Assembly: GCA_030628325.1 (NCBI GenBank)
Contig: DAOVRB010000072.1
Coordinates: forward strand, 1-6,336
Source: Methanomicrobiaceae archaeon
GTDB lineage: Archaea > Halobacteriota > Methanomicrobia > Methanomicrobiales > Methanomicrobiaceae
Direction: 5' to 3'
Length of the DNA stretch: 6,336 bases
The position numbers and the translations under genes were made by a program. How positions within the stretch are numbered: the stretch's first letter is position 1; every line of letters starts with the position of its first letter. This document shows, piece after piece, positions 1-6,176 of the stretch. Below the pieces are notes generated by a model. It did no database searches, was not told the origin of the DNA, and worked only from the letters and a program-made list of their open reading frames with translations.

Positions 1-40
1 ATTATTCATTGTTATGTAGATTGATCTTTGAATTCATATT

Positions 41-140
41 TATACAGGACCCTGCCCATCCAGTGCTGATCTGACAGGACAGTAATTAAGCATGAAAATG
101 AAACTCACATTTGCTATAAAAGTTAAAATTCCAGATTGAC
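41..140 (+). repeat. Left copy of a diverged intergenic repeat
   Basis: Three blocks occur here in the same order and orientation as near the right end of the window: TATACAGG (41-48), ATTAAGCAT (85-93) and TTTGCTATAAAA (110-121). The last is followed by AAAATTCCAGA (125-135), against AAAATCCGGA on the right. The spacing between blocks differs between the copies (36 and 16 bases here; 81 and 32 on the right), so one copy has gained or lost internal sequence. A further partial echo, TTTAGCATGAAA then GCATTTGC, lies at 182-204. Each block alone is short enough to occur by chance in AT-rich DNA; shared order and the longest shared stretch are the evidence. Confidence 0.4.
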
Positions 141-153
141 TTTTATCGTTTTC

Positions 154-180
154 TGTGTGATAACCACGGCCATCACGTGC
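154..180. repeat. Weak inverted repeat / hairpin
   Basis: GTGAT (157-161) pairs with ATCAC (172-176) around a 10-base loop. The stem can be extended by three G-U pairs (154-156 with 177-179) if transcribed. On its own this is weak; it is listed because two much stronger hairpins follow immediately. Confidence 0.3.
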
Positions 181-188
181 GTTTAGCA

Positions 189-212
189 TGAAAGTGGCAT
201 TTGCCACTTTCA
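189..212. repeat. Perfect 11-bp inverted repeat
   Basis: TGAAAGTGGCA (189-199) is followed after two bases by its exact reverse complement TGCCACTTTCA (202-212), giving an almost complete 24-base palindrome. As RNA it would fold into a stem with a small TT-centred loop. As DNA it could be a dyad site for a dimeric protein. No neighbouring gene shows which. Confidence 0.7.
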
Positions 213-219
213 GCAAACA

Positions 220-246
220 GTGCCTGAACGCTTACGCGTCAGGCAC
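220..246. repeat. GC-rich hairpin, 11 pairs with one bulge
   Basis: GTGCCTGAACGC (220-231) pairs with GCGTCAGGCAC (236-246) around a TTAC tetraloop, with a single bulged A. The downstream arm is followed by GTTTT (247-251), so on the plus strand it has the outline of a hairpin-plus-U-tract terminator, though the tract is short. It lies seven bases after the preceding 24-base palindrome. The pair may be the end of a gene left of the window or part of a structured non-coding RNA. Confidence 0.6.
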
Positions 247-376
247 GTTTTCAACAACCGGATTGTCCTCGTTACACAGTCCTGACAGTACTCGGAAACG
301 TGCACTCTGGCAGAATCTCAGGTTAATATCATCACAAGAACTAAGAAATAAGACACGAATTCTGAGAAAAAGCTAA

Positions 377-617
377 AGCTACTGCTCTGCCGATCAGCCG
401 GTTTTCACGATCCTGGATAAAATATAATTGCAGAACGCGTTCACATTCTCGAAAAAAAGTACAGTAATAGCAATAATATTAAAAACATCAATAATAATAG
501 ATTAATTAGTAATGATCATAACGAAAATACTGATGCTGAAGGTAATAATACCTGTGAAATTTAATTAACCAAGGTGATAATGACGGGAATGATACTAACA
601 ATCTCTCTCAAAAATAA
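377..617 (+). pseudogene. Possible decayed coding remnant, Asn/Asp-rich
   Basis: Three short open stretches in successive plus-strand frames can be joined into a protein-like sequence. Positions 377-424 read ...ADQPVFTILDKI before a stop. From about 427 a second frame reads IAERVHILEKKY and then an Asn-rich tract (SNSNNIKNINNN, NDHNENTDAEGNN) to a stop at 562-564. A third frame from 558 reads NLINQGDNDGNDTNNLSQK to a stop at 615-617. The continuity of an ILDKIAERVHILEKKY-like helical segment into a polar Asn/Asp linker across two frame changes suggests a gene broken by indels. No start codon is visible and AT-rich DNA favours Asn, Lys and Ile codons by chance, so this is weak. I recognise no family. 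Confidence 0.2.
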
Positions 618-820
618 TCTTTTATTAACATGTGGTAATGAAAGGGGAACAGAGCGGGAAGACTCTGCCTATCAGGGTGTGGTAGTTTGCACATACTGCA
701 GATCAAACAGATATCGGTTGTGGTCAGATAATGTTTTTTCATAGATCACTCTTTTTGCAATCAGTTGGGAGAGATGGTAAAATATGATGCTTTTCATAAA
801 TTCCGTCATCATTTTTGTAT

Positions 821-836
821 TTGAAATCATAATATA
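821..836 (+). promoter_or_regulatory. Candidate archaeal promoter (BRE/TATA) for the operon
   Basis: TTGAAATC followed by ATAATATA resembles a purine-containing BRE plus an AT-rich TATA box. Initiation about 25 bases downstream would give a 5' leader of about 40 bases before the start at 900, which still includes the ribosome binding site at 885-892. The TATA match is imperfect and the surrounding DNA is AT-rich, so this is a best guess rather than a clear promoter. Confidence 0.3.
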
Positions 837-884
837 CCAATGTGCCAGAAATAGTATACAGGACTGCTCAGGAACTATGATTAC

Positions 885-892
885 AGGAGTGA
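885..892 (+). promoter_or_regulatory. Ribosome binding site of the first gene
   Basis: AGGAGTGA lies eight bases before the ATG at 900 and matches most of the archaeal 16S anti-Shine-Dalgarno complement (GGAGGTGA). It supports the chosen start over the out-of-frame ATG at 877. Confidence 0.75.
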
Positions 893-899
893 AATTATA

Positions 900-1523
900 A
901 TGGTGTCTGACCTCCTCAACAAAGTTATTGAAAACTCAAAATACGAGGGTGAGTTTGAGTTTACAGAAATATTAAATTATACAAAAACTGCAGGGACGAG
1001 TGGCATTGCAGTATATGAGAATGTCAGGGGAAATTACATTCTTATCTTCGTTAAAGGAGAGGTAAATGGTGCAATACTTATTGACGAAAAAGGTATGCTT
1101 TTTGGAGACAAAGTCCTGTATCTTCTGGAAAAATCAGGACATTATAATCTTTATTCAACATCTGACGAAATATCAGAGGCTATTGCGGCACGTTGCAGAA
1201 TCTACGAGAAAAGCCATCTATATTCACTCCTTTCCCGTGAACTGCCATCAATAAGAACCGGAAACAAGAAGATAATGGGTAAACTCACAATTCTCATCAA
1301 ATCAGGAGATCAGTATCTGCAGGGAATGAGAGTTATTATCAAAAGAGGAAAGCAGGTAATTACTGCCGATTTCACGACCACTGATGGCAGTGTTTCATTT
1401 AAATTATTAAATGGGAATTATGACTGCATTGTACAAAACCGTGAAAAACAATCAGAAATATTTAAAATTGATTTTGCCGGGAGAGATAGCGAAGTTGAAA
1501 TATATCTAAACGGAGGGAAATAA
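900..1523 (+). CDS. Two-domain protein of unknown function, first gene of the pilus-motor operon
   Basis: I do not recognise this 207-residue protein as a named family. It has no signal peptide or membrane segment, so it is probably cytoplasmic. Residues 1-115 form an alpha/beta domain whose central part (SGIAVYE at 34-40, YILIFVKGEVNGAIL at 46-60, then a GDKVLYLLEKSGHYNLY segment) recalls the PATAN/DUF4388 pattern of a strand, a small-residue turn, a strand and a helix. That likeness is inferred by eye. Residues 125-204 look like a small beta-sandwich of the carboxypeptidase-regulatory/PEGA kind: VIIKRGKQVI, TTDGSVSFKL, then NGNYDCIVQN. The start has a good ribosome binding site. The stop is one base before the next gene's start, and that gene's GGAGGG lies within this gene's last codons, so the two are coupled. 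Position at the head of the operon suggests an accessory or regulatory partner of the ATPase. Confidence 0.85.
   Translation: MVSDLLNKVIENSKYEGEFEFTEILNYTKTAGTSGIAVYENVRGNYILIFVKGEVNGAILIDEKGMLFGDKVLYLLEKSGHYNLYSTSDEISEAIAARCRIYEKSHLYSLLSRELPSIRTGNKKIMGKLTILIKSGDQYLQGMRVIIKRGKQVITADFTTTDGSVSFKLLNGNYDCIVQNREKQSEIFKIDFAGRDSEVEIYLNGGK
1512..1517 (+). promoter_or_regulatory. Ribosome binding site deciding the TTG start of the ATPase
   Basis: GGAGGG lies seven bases upstream of the TTG at 1525, an ideal spacing, and supports the unusual start codon. It sits inside the end of the preceding gene. A second GGAGG at 1584-1588 precedes an in-frame ATG (1591, two bases away) and TTG (1594, five bases away), so an internal second start is possible. 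Confidence 0.7.
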
Positions 1524-1524
1524 A

Positions 1525-4041
1525 TTGGGAGAAAAAAAGAAAAAATGGAATCTGAGAGGCATACTGAAAAAAAAAGAACATAAGGAGGATATGTTGGATC
1601 ATAGCAAAGAGAGCAGGCTTGCAATTGATAAAACAGAAGAGGATATCTATATAAATAAAAATACCACCTGCAAAAGTGGTGATGAGGTTCCTGCTATCAA
1701 TTATAAATTTAATAATAACAATAAGCCTTCCAAAGAACTCAAAATTCCTGAAATAAAGAAACCAGGTGGAAATGCCAAAAAAAAGAATAAACTTAGGGAG
1801 ATCCTGAATAATATCAAAACAATAGAAAAAACAGAAAAAGAAAAACAGCTTAAGGCAGAAACGGGAAATCAATCCGATCATCTCCAAATCGAAGAAGTGC
1901 AGATACAAAAAAATATGATTACACCGGAGAGTGACGAATACCGGAAGTTAAAAGAGGAGCCTGGAATTTTTGCAGAACAACCACAACCACAATTAAAGTC
2001 TGACTTTTCTTCACAGATTGATAAGATGGTTTATTCTTATGACAAAACTCCGGATTATACTGATAAGGAATCATTAAAACAGGATGTAAAATCCGTAGAA
2101 CCGGATATTGAAACGGATGCCAGCCAGCATAAAGAAGTGTACAAACCTGTGAGAGATCAAGTCGCAAAAAAGACACGCTGGTCTGATAAGACCGCAGAAG
2201 ATGTAGGAGTTTCTGAAACTATAATATCTGTAGATAATATTGAAAAATATTCTGACCTTATTCTTCCAAAAAGTGTAACATTCAATATAGAGGAACTTCA
2301 TATCGATCAGTCCAAAAACTCACTGGACCTGAGTGACAGGAATGCAATAATGGCAGATATTGAGGGAATAGCCAAACCCACATTCATTCCAAAAGCCATC
2401 AAAGAAATAAAACCTGAAGTTTCACCTCAAAAAAAAGATGTCAAAAAATCGAGATTTGACAAATTTAAAGAACTCAGGTTTGGTAAGGCTGCCACACAGG
2501 CAAGTGAAAAATACGACATTAAAATACACGGTCCCATTGTTAATCTGTATCTGAAACCTGAAGAAGGGGTGGAAGAAATTGAAATTTATCAGGTAAATGA
2601 ACCCTATGCATATGTCCGAATAATATATGACAATAATTCACATGAATACAATTACCAGATTATCGAACCTGAATTGTCTGATGCTGAAAAAGAACTATTA
2701 AAAGAACTGGAACAGGGCCTTTTTGAAACCCTGGATGTCAATACCAAAGACATGACTACAGACGTAGCCATAAAAACACTTACTAATGCCATAGATGTGC
2801 TCATCTTAGACTATGGAATTAAATTATCTCCTGTCAGCAGAGAAAAAATCCTTTATCATATTAATAAAGAATTCCTCGGTAACGGCATGATTGATGCAAT
2901 TATGCATGATAAATATATTGAAGATATTTCATGTGACGGACTGAATAGCCCGATATTTGTTTACCACTCAAATTATGAATCTCTTCTTACCAACCTGAAA
3001 TACACCAGTGCGACAGAACTTGATTCTTTTGTCACAAAACTGGCACAAAAAGCAGGAAAATATATCTCAATTGCCGAACCCATGCTTGATGCAACAATGA
3101 CAGATGGTTCTCGTATACAGATGACATTGGGGCAGGAAGTTACGGCACATGGTTCTACATTTACGATACGTAAATTCAAAGATGAGCCAATAACACCAAC
3201 GGACCTCATTGAATGGGGAACATATTCACCCCTTTCAGTTGCTTATATCTGGCTGGCAGTGGAAAATGGACAGTCATGTATATTTGCAGGCGGCACTGCA
3301 TCAGGAAAAACAACTTCGCTGAATGCAATTTCGCTCTTTATACCATCACTTGCAAAAATTATTTCTCTTGAAGATACAAGAGAACTAAAATTACCGCACC
3401 AGAACTGGATCCCCAGTATAACACGAGAATCATTTGATACTGACGGGAAGGGTTCAATCGACATGTACGAGTTACTTAAAGCTGCACTTCGTCAACGTCC
3501 GGAATATCTGATCATAGGTGAGGTCAGGGGAAGTGAGGCACTCACTCTCTTCCAGGCAATGAGTACAGGACATGTAACTTATGCCACAATGCACGCTGAT
3601 TCTGTTGCAAGTATGGTTCATCGTCTTGAAAACGCGCCACTGAATGTTCCCCGTAATATGCTCAGTGCACTTAACCTGGTCAGTATTCAAATCCAGACAC
3701 ATATTGGTGGAAAACGTATCAGGCGGAACAAACAAATCATTGAAATACTGGATATTGACCCCAGAACACACGAACTGATCACAAACGAAGTCTTCAGGTG
3801 GCACCCCACAACAGACGAGATCAGGTATTCAGGAAAATCCTTTATCCTCGAAGAGATCATGGAGGAACGCGGATGGAACGAAGCCCGTATGCATGAAGAA
3901 CTAAAAAGAAGACAGGAAATCCTTGAATGGATGAGAATTAAAAAACTCAGAAATTACCAGGATGTAAGCAAAATACTAATCTCCTACTCCCGTAACCCCG
4001 AATCAATTATGGAACTGGTGAGGGCTGATCTATATGAATAG
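1525..4041 (+). CDS. FlaI/GspE2-like secretion and pilus assembly ATPase with a long charged N-terminal extension
   Basis: This hexameric cytoplasmic ATPase should power a type IV pilus- or archaellum-like machine. Residues 1 to about 325 are Lys/Glu/Asn/Gln-rich and probably disordered. From about 330 the archaeal N-domain begins (YDIKIHGPIVNLYL at 330-343, then YNYQIIEPELSDAEKELL at 375-392), followed by a second N-terminal subdomain with DGSR (527-530) and TIRKF (547-551). The RecA-like core shows Walker A GGTASGKTTS (589-598, K595), Asp box SLEDTREL (614-621), Walker B YLIIGEVRG (661-669, E666) and His box TGHVTYATMH (681-690, H683 and H690). All key residues are present, so it should be active. 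The C-terminal EWM and YSRNPES segments are typical of archaeal members. FlaI is usually about 550 residues, so roughly 290 residues are extra. Start is TTG with GGAGGG. The end overlaps the next gene by eight bases. No archaellum genes are visible, so FlaI itself is not claimed. Confidence 0.95.
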   Translation: MGEKKKKWNLRGILKKKEHKEDMLDHSKESRLAIDKTEEDIYINKNTTCKSGDEVPAINYKFNNNNKPSKELKIPEIKKPGGNAKKKNKLREILNNIKTIEKTEKEKQLKAETGNQSDHLQIEEVQIQKNMITPESDEYRKLKEEPGIFAEQPQPQLKSDFSSQIDKMVYSYDKTPDYTDKESLKQDVKSVEPDIETDASQHKEVYKPVRDQVAKKTRWSDKTAEDVGVSETIISVDNIEKYSDLILPKSVTFNIEELHIDQSKNSLDLSDRNAIMADIEGIAKPTFIPKAIKEIKPEVSPQKKDVKKSRFDKFKELRFGKAATQASEKYDIKIHGPIVNLYLKPEEGVEEIEIYQVNEPYAYVRIIYDNNSHEYNYQIIEPELSDAEKELLKELEQGLFETLDVNTKDMTTDVAIKTLTNAIDVLILDYGIKLSPVSREKILYHINKEFLGNGMIDAIMHDKYIEDISCDGLNSPIFVYHSNYESLLTNLKYTSATELDSFVTKLAQKAGKYISIAEPMLDATMTDGSRIQMTLGQEVTAHGSTFTIRKFKDEPITPTDLIEWGTYSPLSVAYIWLAVENGQSCIFAGGTASGKTTSLNAISLFIPSLAKIISLEDTRELKLPHQNWIPSITRESFDTDGKGSIDMYELLKAALRQRPEYLIIGEVRGSEALTLFQAMSTGHVTYATMHADSVASMVHRLENAPLNVPRNMLSALNLVSIQIQTHIGGKRIRRNKQIIEILDIDPRTHELITNEVFRWHPTTDEIRYSGKSFILEEIMEERGWNEARMHEELKRRQEILEWMRIKKLRNYQDVSKILISYSRNPESIMELVRADLYE

Positions 4042-4957
4042 TTATGAACGATTCTGCTTCAACCTGATTGGAGACAGGATGAAAGCAAAAAGGTCTGACT
4101 ATCATGACCTCAGAAATAACATGATGCGTGCCCGGATGACAGTTCCGTTTGAGGCATATCTTGCAACAACATATATCAGCGCATTAATCAGCGGACTATT
4201 CTTCGCAGGCGCTGTCGGCCTCTTCACATATTTGTTTAAAATCCCTGAAATGATAGAATATAAAGGTGTACTCCCGGCTGTAATTGTATCACTCAGCAGT
4301 TACAGTTTGATAATCTGCACAATAATTGCAGTTATTGTCTCGCTCATTGTCTTTGGAGGGACAACATATTTTGTTTTTTTGCTGTACCCGGGAATTCTCG
4401 CAGGTGAGAGAAGACGCAATATTGACGCTACCCTGCCTTATGCAATTAACTACATTACAGCCATGTCAACTGCAGGCATTACCCCGGCTGAAGTATTTCG
4501 CCTGCTTGGAGACAGTAAAATATATGGTGAATGTGCAGTTGAAGCAAGATATATTACCCGTGAGGTAGAGCTATTTGGAAAGGATCTGCTGGATGCACTC
4601 CGTATTTGCTCGTCATATACCCCAAGCCAGAGAATGAAAGATTTCCTGCAGGGCTCTATGGCAAGTATTTCAAGCGGTGGCAACCTGACTGAATATTTCA
4701 GGATAAAAGCTGAGCAATACAAGCATGAAAATCGCCTGAACCAGAAAATGTTCCTGGAAACACTCGGACTTATATCAGAATCTTATGTGACGGCACTTGT
4801 GGCAGGAACTCTTTTCCTCATTATTCTGCAGTCAGTAGTGTCAACAATCAGTGGCAGTTCTTCCCCCCATTTCCTATATATAATAATATACGGAATAATT
4901 CCCCTTGGAAGCCTGATGTTTATTATTATAATCAGTTCTATGACTCCGGAGATCTGA
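4034..4957 (+). CDS. TadC/FlaJ-like platform membrane protein (T2SSF family), first of two
   Basis: This 307-residue integral membrane protein is the likely N-terminal half of the platform that the upstream ATPase acts on. The cytoplasmic start (ERFCFNLIGDRM, DLRNNMMRARMTVPFEAYLA at 25-44) has the layout of FlaJ-type proteins and supports the ATG at 4034 over the later Met16. Hydrophobic segments lie at about 42-69, 80-103, 104-122, 251-272 and 280-302. The T2SSF core lies between the third and fourth (129-250), with LPYAINYITAMSTAGITPAEVFRLL (the family's LP...A...SG.s...A pattern) and SGGNLTEYF (214-222). The start lies within the end of the ATPase gene; GGTGAGG at 4017-4023 is a modest ribosome binding site, so reinitiation after the ATPase is likely. 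It is shorter than single-chain FlaJ, which agrees with the platform being shared with the next gene. Confidence 0.93.
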   Translation: MNSYERFCFNLIGDRMKAKRSDYHDLRNNMMRARMTVPFEAYLATTYISALISGLFFAGAVGLFTYLFKIPEMIEYKGVLPAVIVSLSSYSLIICTIIAVIVSLIVFGGTTYFVFLLYPGILAGERRRNIDATLPYAINYITAMSTAGITPAEVFRLLGDSKIYGECAVEARYITREVELFGKDLLDALRICSSYTPSQRMKDFLQGSMASISSGGNLTEYFRIKAEQYKHENRLNQKMFLETLGLISESYVTALVAGTLFLIILQSVVSTISGSSSPHFLYIIIYGIIPLGSLMFIIIISSMTPEI

Positions 4958-4958
4958 G

Positions 4959-6026
4959 ATGAAATTAAACAAAATACTGAAGAATTTTTTAAAAAGGTCA
5001 GAAAACAGGAGAGATGATAAACTGGAAGATGGCCTGTGTAAAGGCAATATACAGGAAGAAAAATTTTCAGAATCTGAAAAACAAGACAGGCACATCACTG
5101 ATAGGATTAAATTCCATCATGCGCGTATGGATGGAATCAATAAAATTAAGGATAAACCCATTGCTGTTCTGACTGAAAAGCCCATAAACGTACTGATTCT
5201 CACTCTTCCACTTGCATTTCTTACACTCATAATTGGTTTTATCTATATAATCAATGAATACGGAATAGGGGTTCTGTTCAACTCAACACTAATTGATGAT
5301 ATTCTCGTAATATCTCTCCTGATAGCAGTGCTGCCACTTGCCGTACTTGATTATACAGAAGGGCGGAGAACCAGGAGTCTTGAAATTTCACTTCCAAACT
5401 TTTTCAGGGATGTAGCAGGAATGAACGAAAGTGGAATGACACTCCCAAACGCAATTCATATCGTTGCTGACGGAGAATATGGGAAACTCACGCCTTATGT
5501 TAAAAAACTTGACAATGAAATGTCATGGAATATTCCATTTGTTAGTGCAATATACCATTTTGGGTTAAACCTCGGCACTCCACTCGCAATGAGAACTGTT
5601 GACCTTATCGCAAAAGCAAGCACTGCCGGAGGTGATGTCAGTGAAGTGCTTCGCGCTGCAGCTAATGATTCATATGAATTTGTTAACCTTGATACAGAAA
5701 GAAGGAATAATATGATGATTTATGTCGTCATTGTCATGATATCATTCCTTGTGTTTCTGTTTGTCATTGCTATTATGACAGGTACATTCCTCACCACTAT
5801 GGCAGCGGCAGGAGCTGCAAGTTCCGGTAGCGGTGCCGGAATGTCATTTGGAGGCTCACTTGACATTGATTTTTACCGCCGTCTCTTCTCACACGCAGCA
5901 ATGATACAGGGATTCTTCTCAGGACTTGTAGCAGGGCAGATGGGAGAAGGACGGGCACTTGCAGGACTTAAATACTCAGTTATTATGCTCATTATCGCCT
6001 GGTTTACATTCAGATTCTTCATCTGA
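4959..6026 (+). CDS. TadC/FlaJ-like platform membrane protein (T2SSF family), second of two
   Basis: This 355-residue membrane protein is a distinct paralogue of the preceding one and matches the C-terminal half of FlaJ-type platforms. Residues 1-70 are charged and cytoplasmic. Hydrophobic segments lie at about 76-98, 112-131, 252-275, 309-326 (weak) and 337-354. The T2SSF core (136-245) contains LPNFFRDVAGMNESGMTLPN (145-164) and STAGGDVSEVL (221-231). A Gly/Ala/Ser-rich loop (282-300, AAAGAASSGSGAGMSFGGS) before the last segments is, from memory, usual for archaeal members. GGAG at 4948-4951 sits seven bases before the ATG, and only one base separates it from the previous stop. The protein should pair with the 307-residue one to make a heteromeric platform driven by the ATPase. 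The long charged N-terminus may be the contact surface for the ATPase or the upstream partner; that is inference. Confidence 0.93.
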   Translation: MKLNKILKNFLKRSENRRDDKLEDGLCKGNIQEEKFSESEKQDRHITDRIKFHHARMDGINKIKDKPIAVLTEKPINVLILTLPLAFLTLIIGFIYIINEYGIGVLFNSTLIDDILVISLLIAVLPLAVLDYTEGRRTRSLEISLPNFFRDVAGMNESGMTLPNAIHIVADGEYGKLTPYVKKLDNEMSWNIPFVSAIYHFGLNLGTPLAMRTVDLIAKASTAGGDVSEVLRAAANDSYEFVNLDTERRNNMMIYVVIVMISFLVFLFVIAIMTGTFLTTMAAAGAASSGSGAGMSFGGSLDIDFYRRLFSHAAMIQGFFSGLVAGQMGEGRALAGLKYSVIMLIIAWFTFRFFI

Positions 6027-6030
6027 AAAC

Positions 6031-6044
6031 AAAATTTTTTAAAA
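6031..6044 (+). terminator. U-tract transcription terminator of the operon
   Basis: AAAATTTTTTAAAA begins four bases after the last stop codon and contains six consecutive T. Archaeal RNA polymerase commonly stops at such tracts without a strong hairpin. There is no GC-rich stem next to it. A 12-base palindrome (TCAGGTACCTGA, 6088-6099) lies further on but is not followed by a T run. Confidence 0.5.
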
Positions 6045-6087
6045 GCTGCCAAATACTAATTCAAACCAAATAGTGCCTGGTCAACTC

Positions 6088-6099
6088 TCAGGTACCTGA
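6088..6099. repeat. Perfect 12-base palindrome
   Basis: TCAGGTACCTGA is its own reverse complement and lies in the non-coding stretch after the operon. It could be a dimer-binding DNA site or chance. CCTGG at 6076-6080 and again at 6105-6109 surround it. Confidence 0.4.
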
Positions 6100-6176
6100 T
6101 AAAACCTGGATAACTTTATCGGACATTTCTGGCAGGTTTCATGATCTTTCCTTTCCAGATTCAATTATTCCCTGAT

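Larger units (their letters stand above)
1..899. other. Long intergenic region without an intact gene
   Basis: No reading frame here combines a start codon, a ribosome binding site and protein-like composition. The 62-codon plus-strand frame at 188-376 begins inside a perfect hairpin and has no Shine-Dalgarno sequence, so I do not call it. From left to right the region holds repeat blocks shared with the right end of the window (41-140), a cluster of hairpins (154-246), an AT-rich Asn/Asp-coding stretch that may be a decayed gene (377-617), two very short minus-strand frames (608-742 and 672-830) that cannot be confirmed, and a possible promoter (821-836) just ahead of the operon. Nearly 900 bases without a gene is long for an archaeal chromosome and suggests gene decay or past mobile-element activity. 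Confidence 0.6.

Noticed and set aside
188..376. 62-residue plus-strand reading frame
   Set aside because: Its start codon lies at the edge of a perfect hairpin, there is no ribosome binding site, the first 20 codons are made of two inverted repeats, and the composition does not look like a protein.
1..899. CRISPR array or tRNA in the long upstream gap
   Set aside because: The repeats are few, unevenly spaced and diverged, and no cloverleaf with a T-loop motif was found by eye.
1591..1593. Internal ATG as the main start of the ATPase
   Set aside because: Its GGAGG is only two bases away, too close for normal initiation, whereas the TTG at 1525 has GGAGGG at seven bases and is coupled to the upstream stop codon.
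1462..1908. 148-residue minus-strand frame rich in Phe, Ile and Leu
   Set aside because: It is the antisense of the Lys/Glu-rich ATPase N-terminus; antisense of AAA and GAA codons gives Phe-rich, falsely membrane-like sequence.
3472..3804. 110-residue minus-strand frame
   Set aside because: It lies opposite the conserved Walker B and His-box part of the ATPase, which is plainly the coding strand.
1525..4041. Calling the ATPase an archaellum FlaI gene
   Set aside because: The motifs fit the FlaI/GspE2/TadA superfamily in general, but no archaellin or other archaellum gene is in the window and the long N-terminal extension is unlike FlaI.
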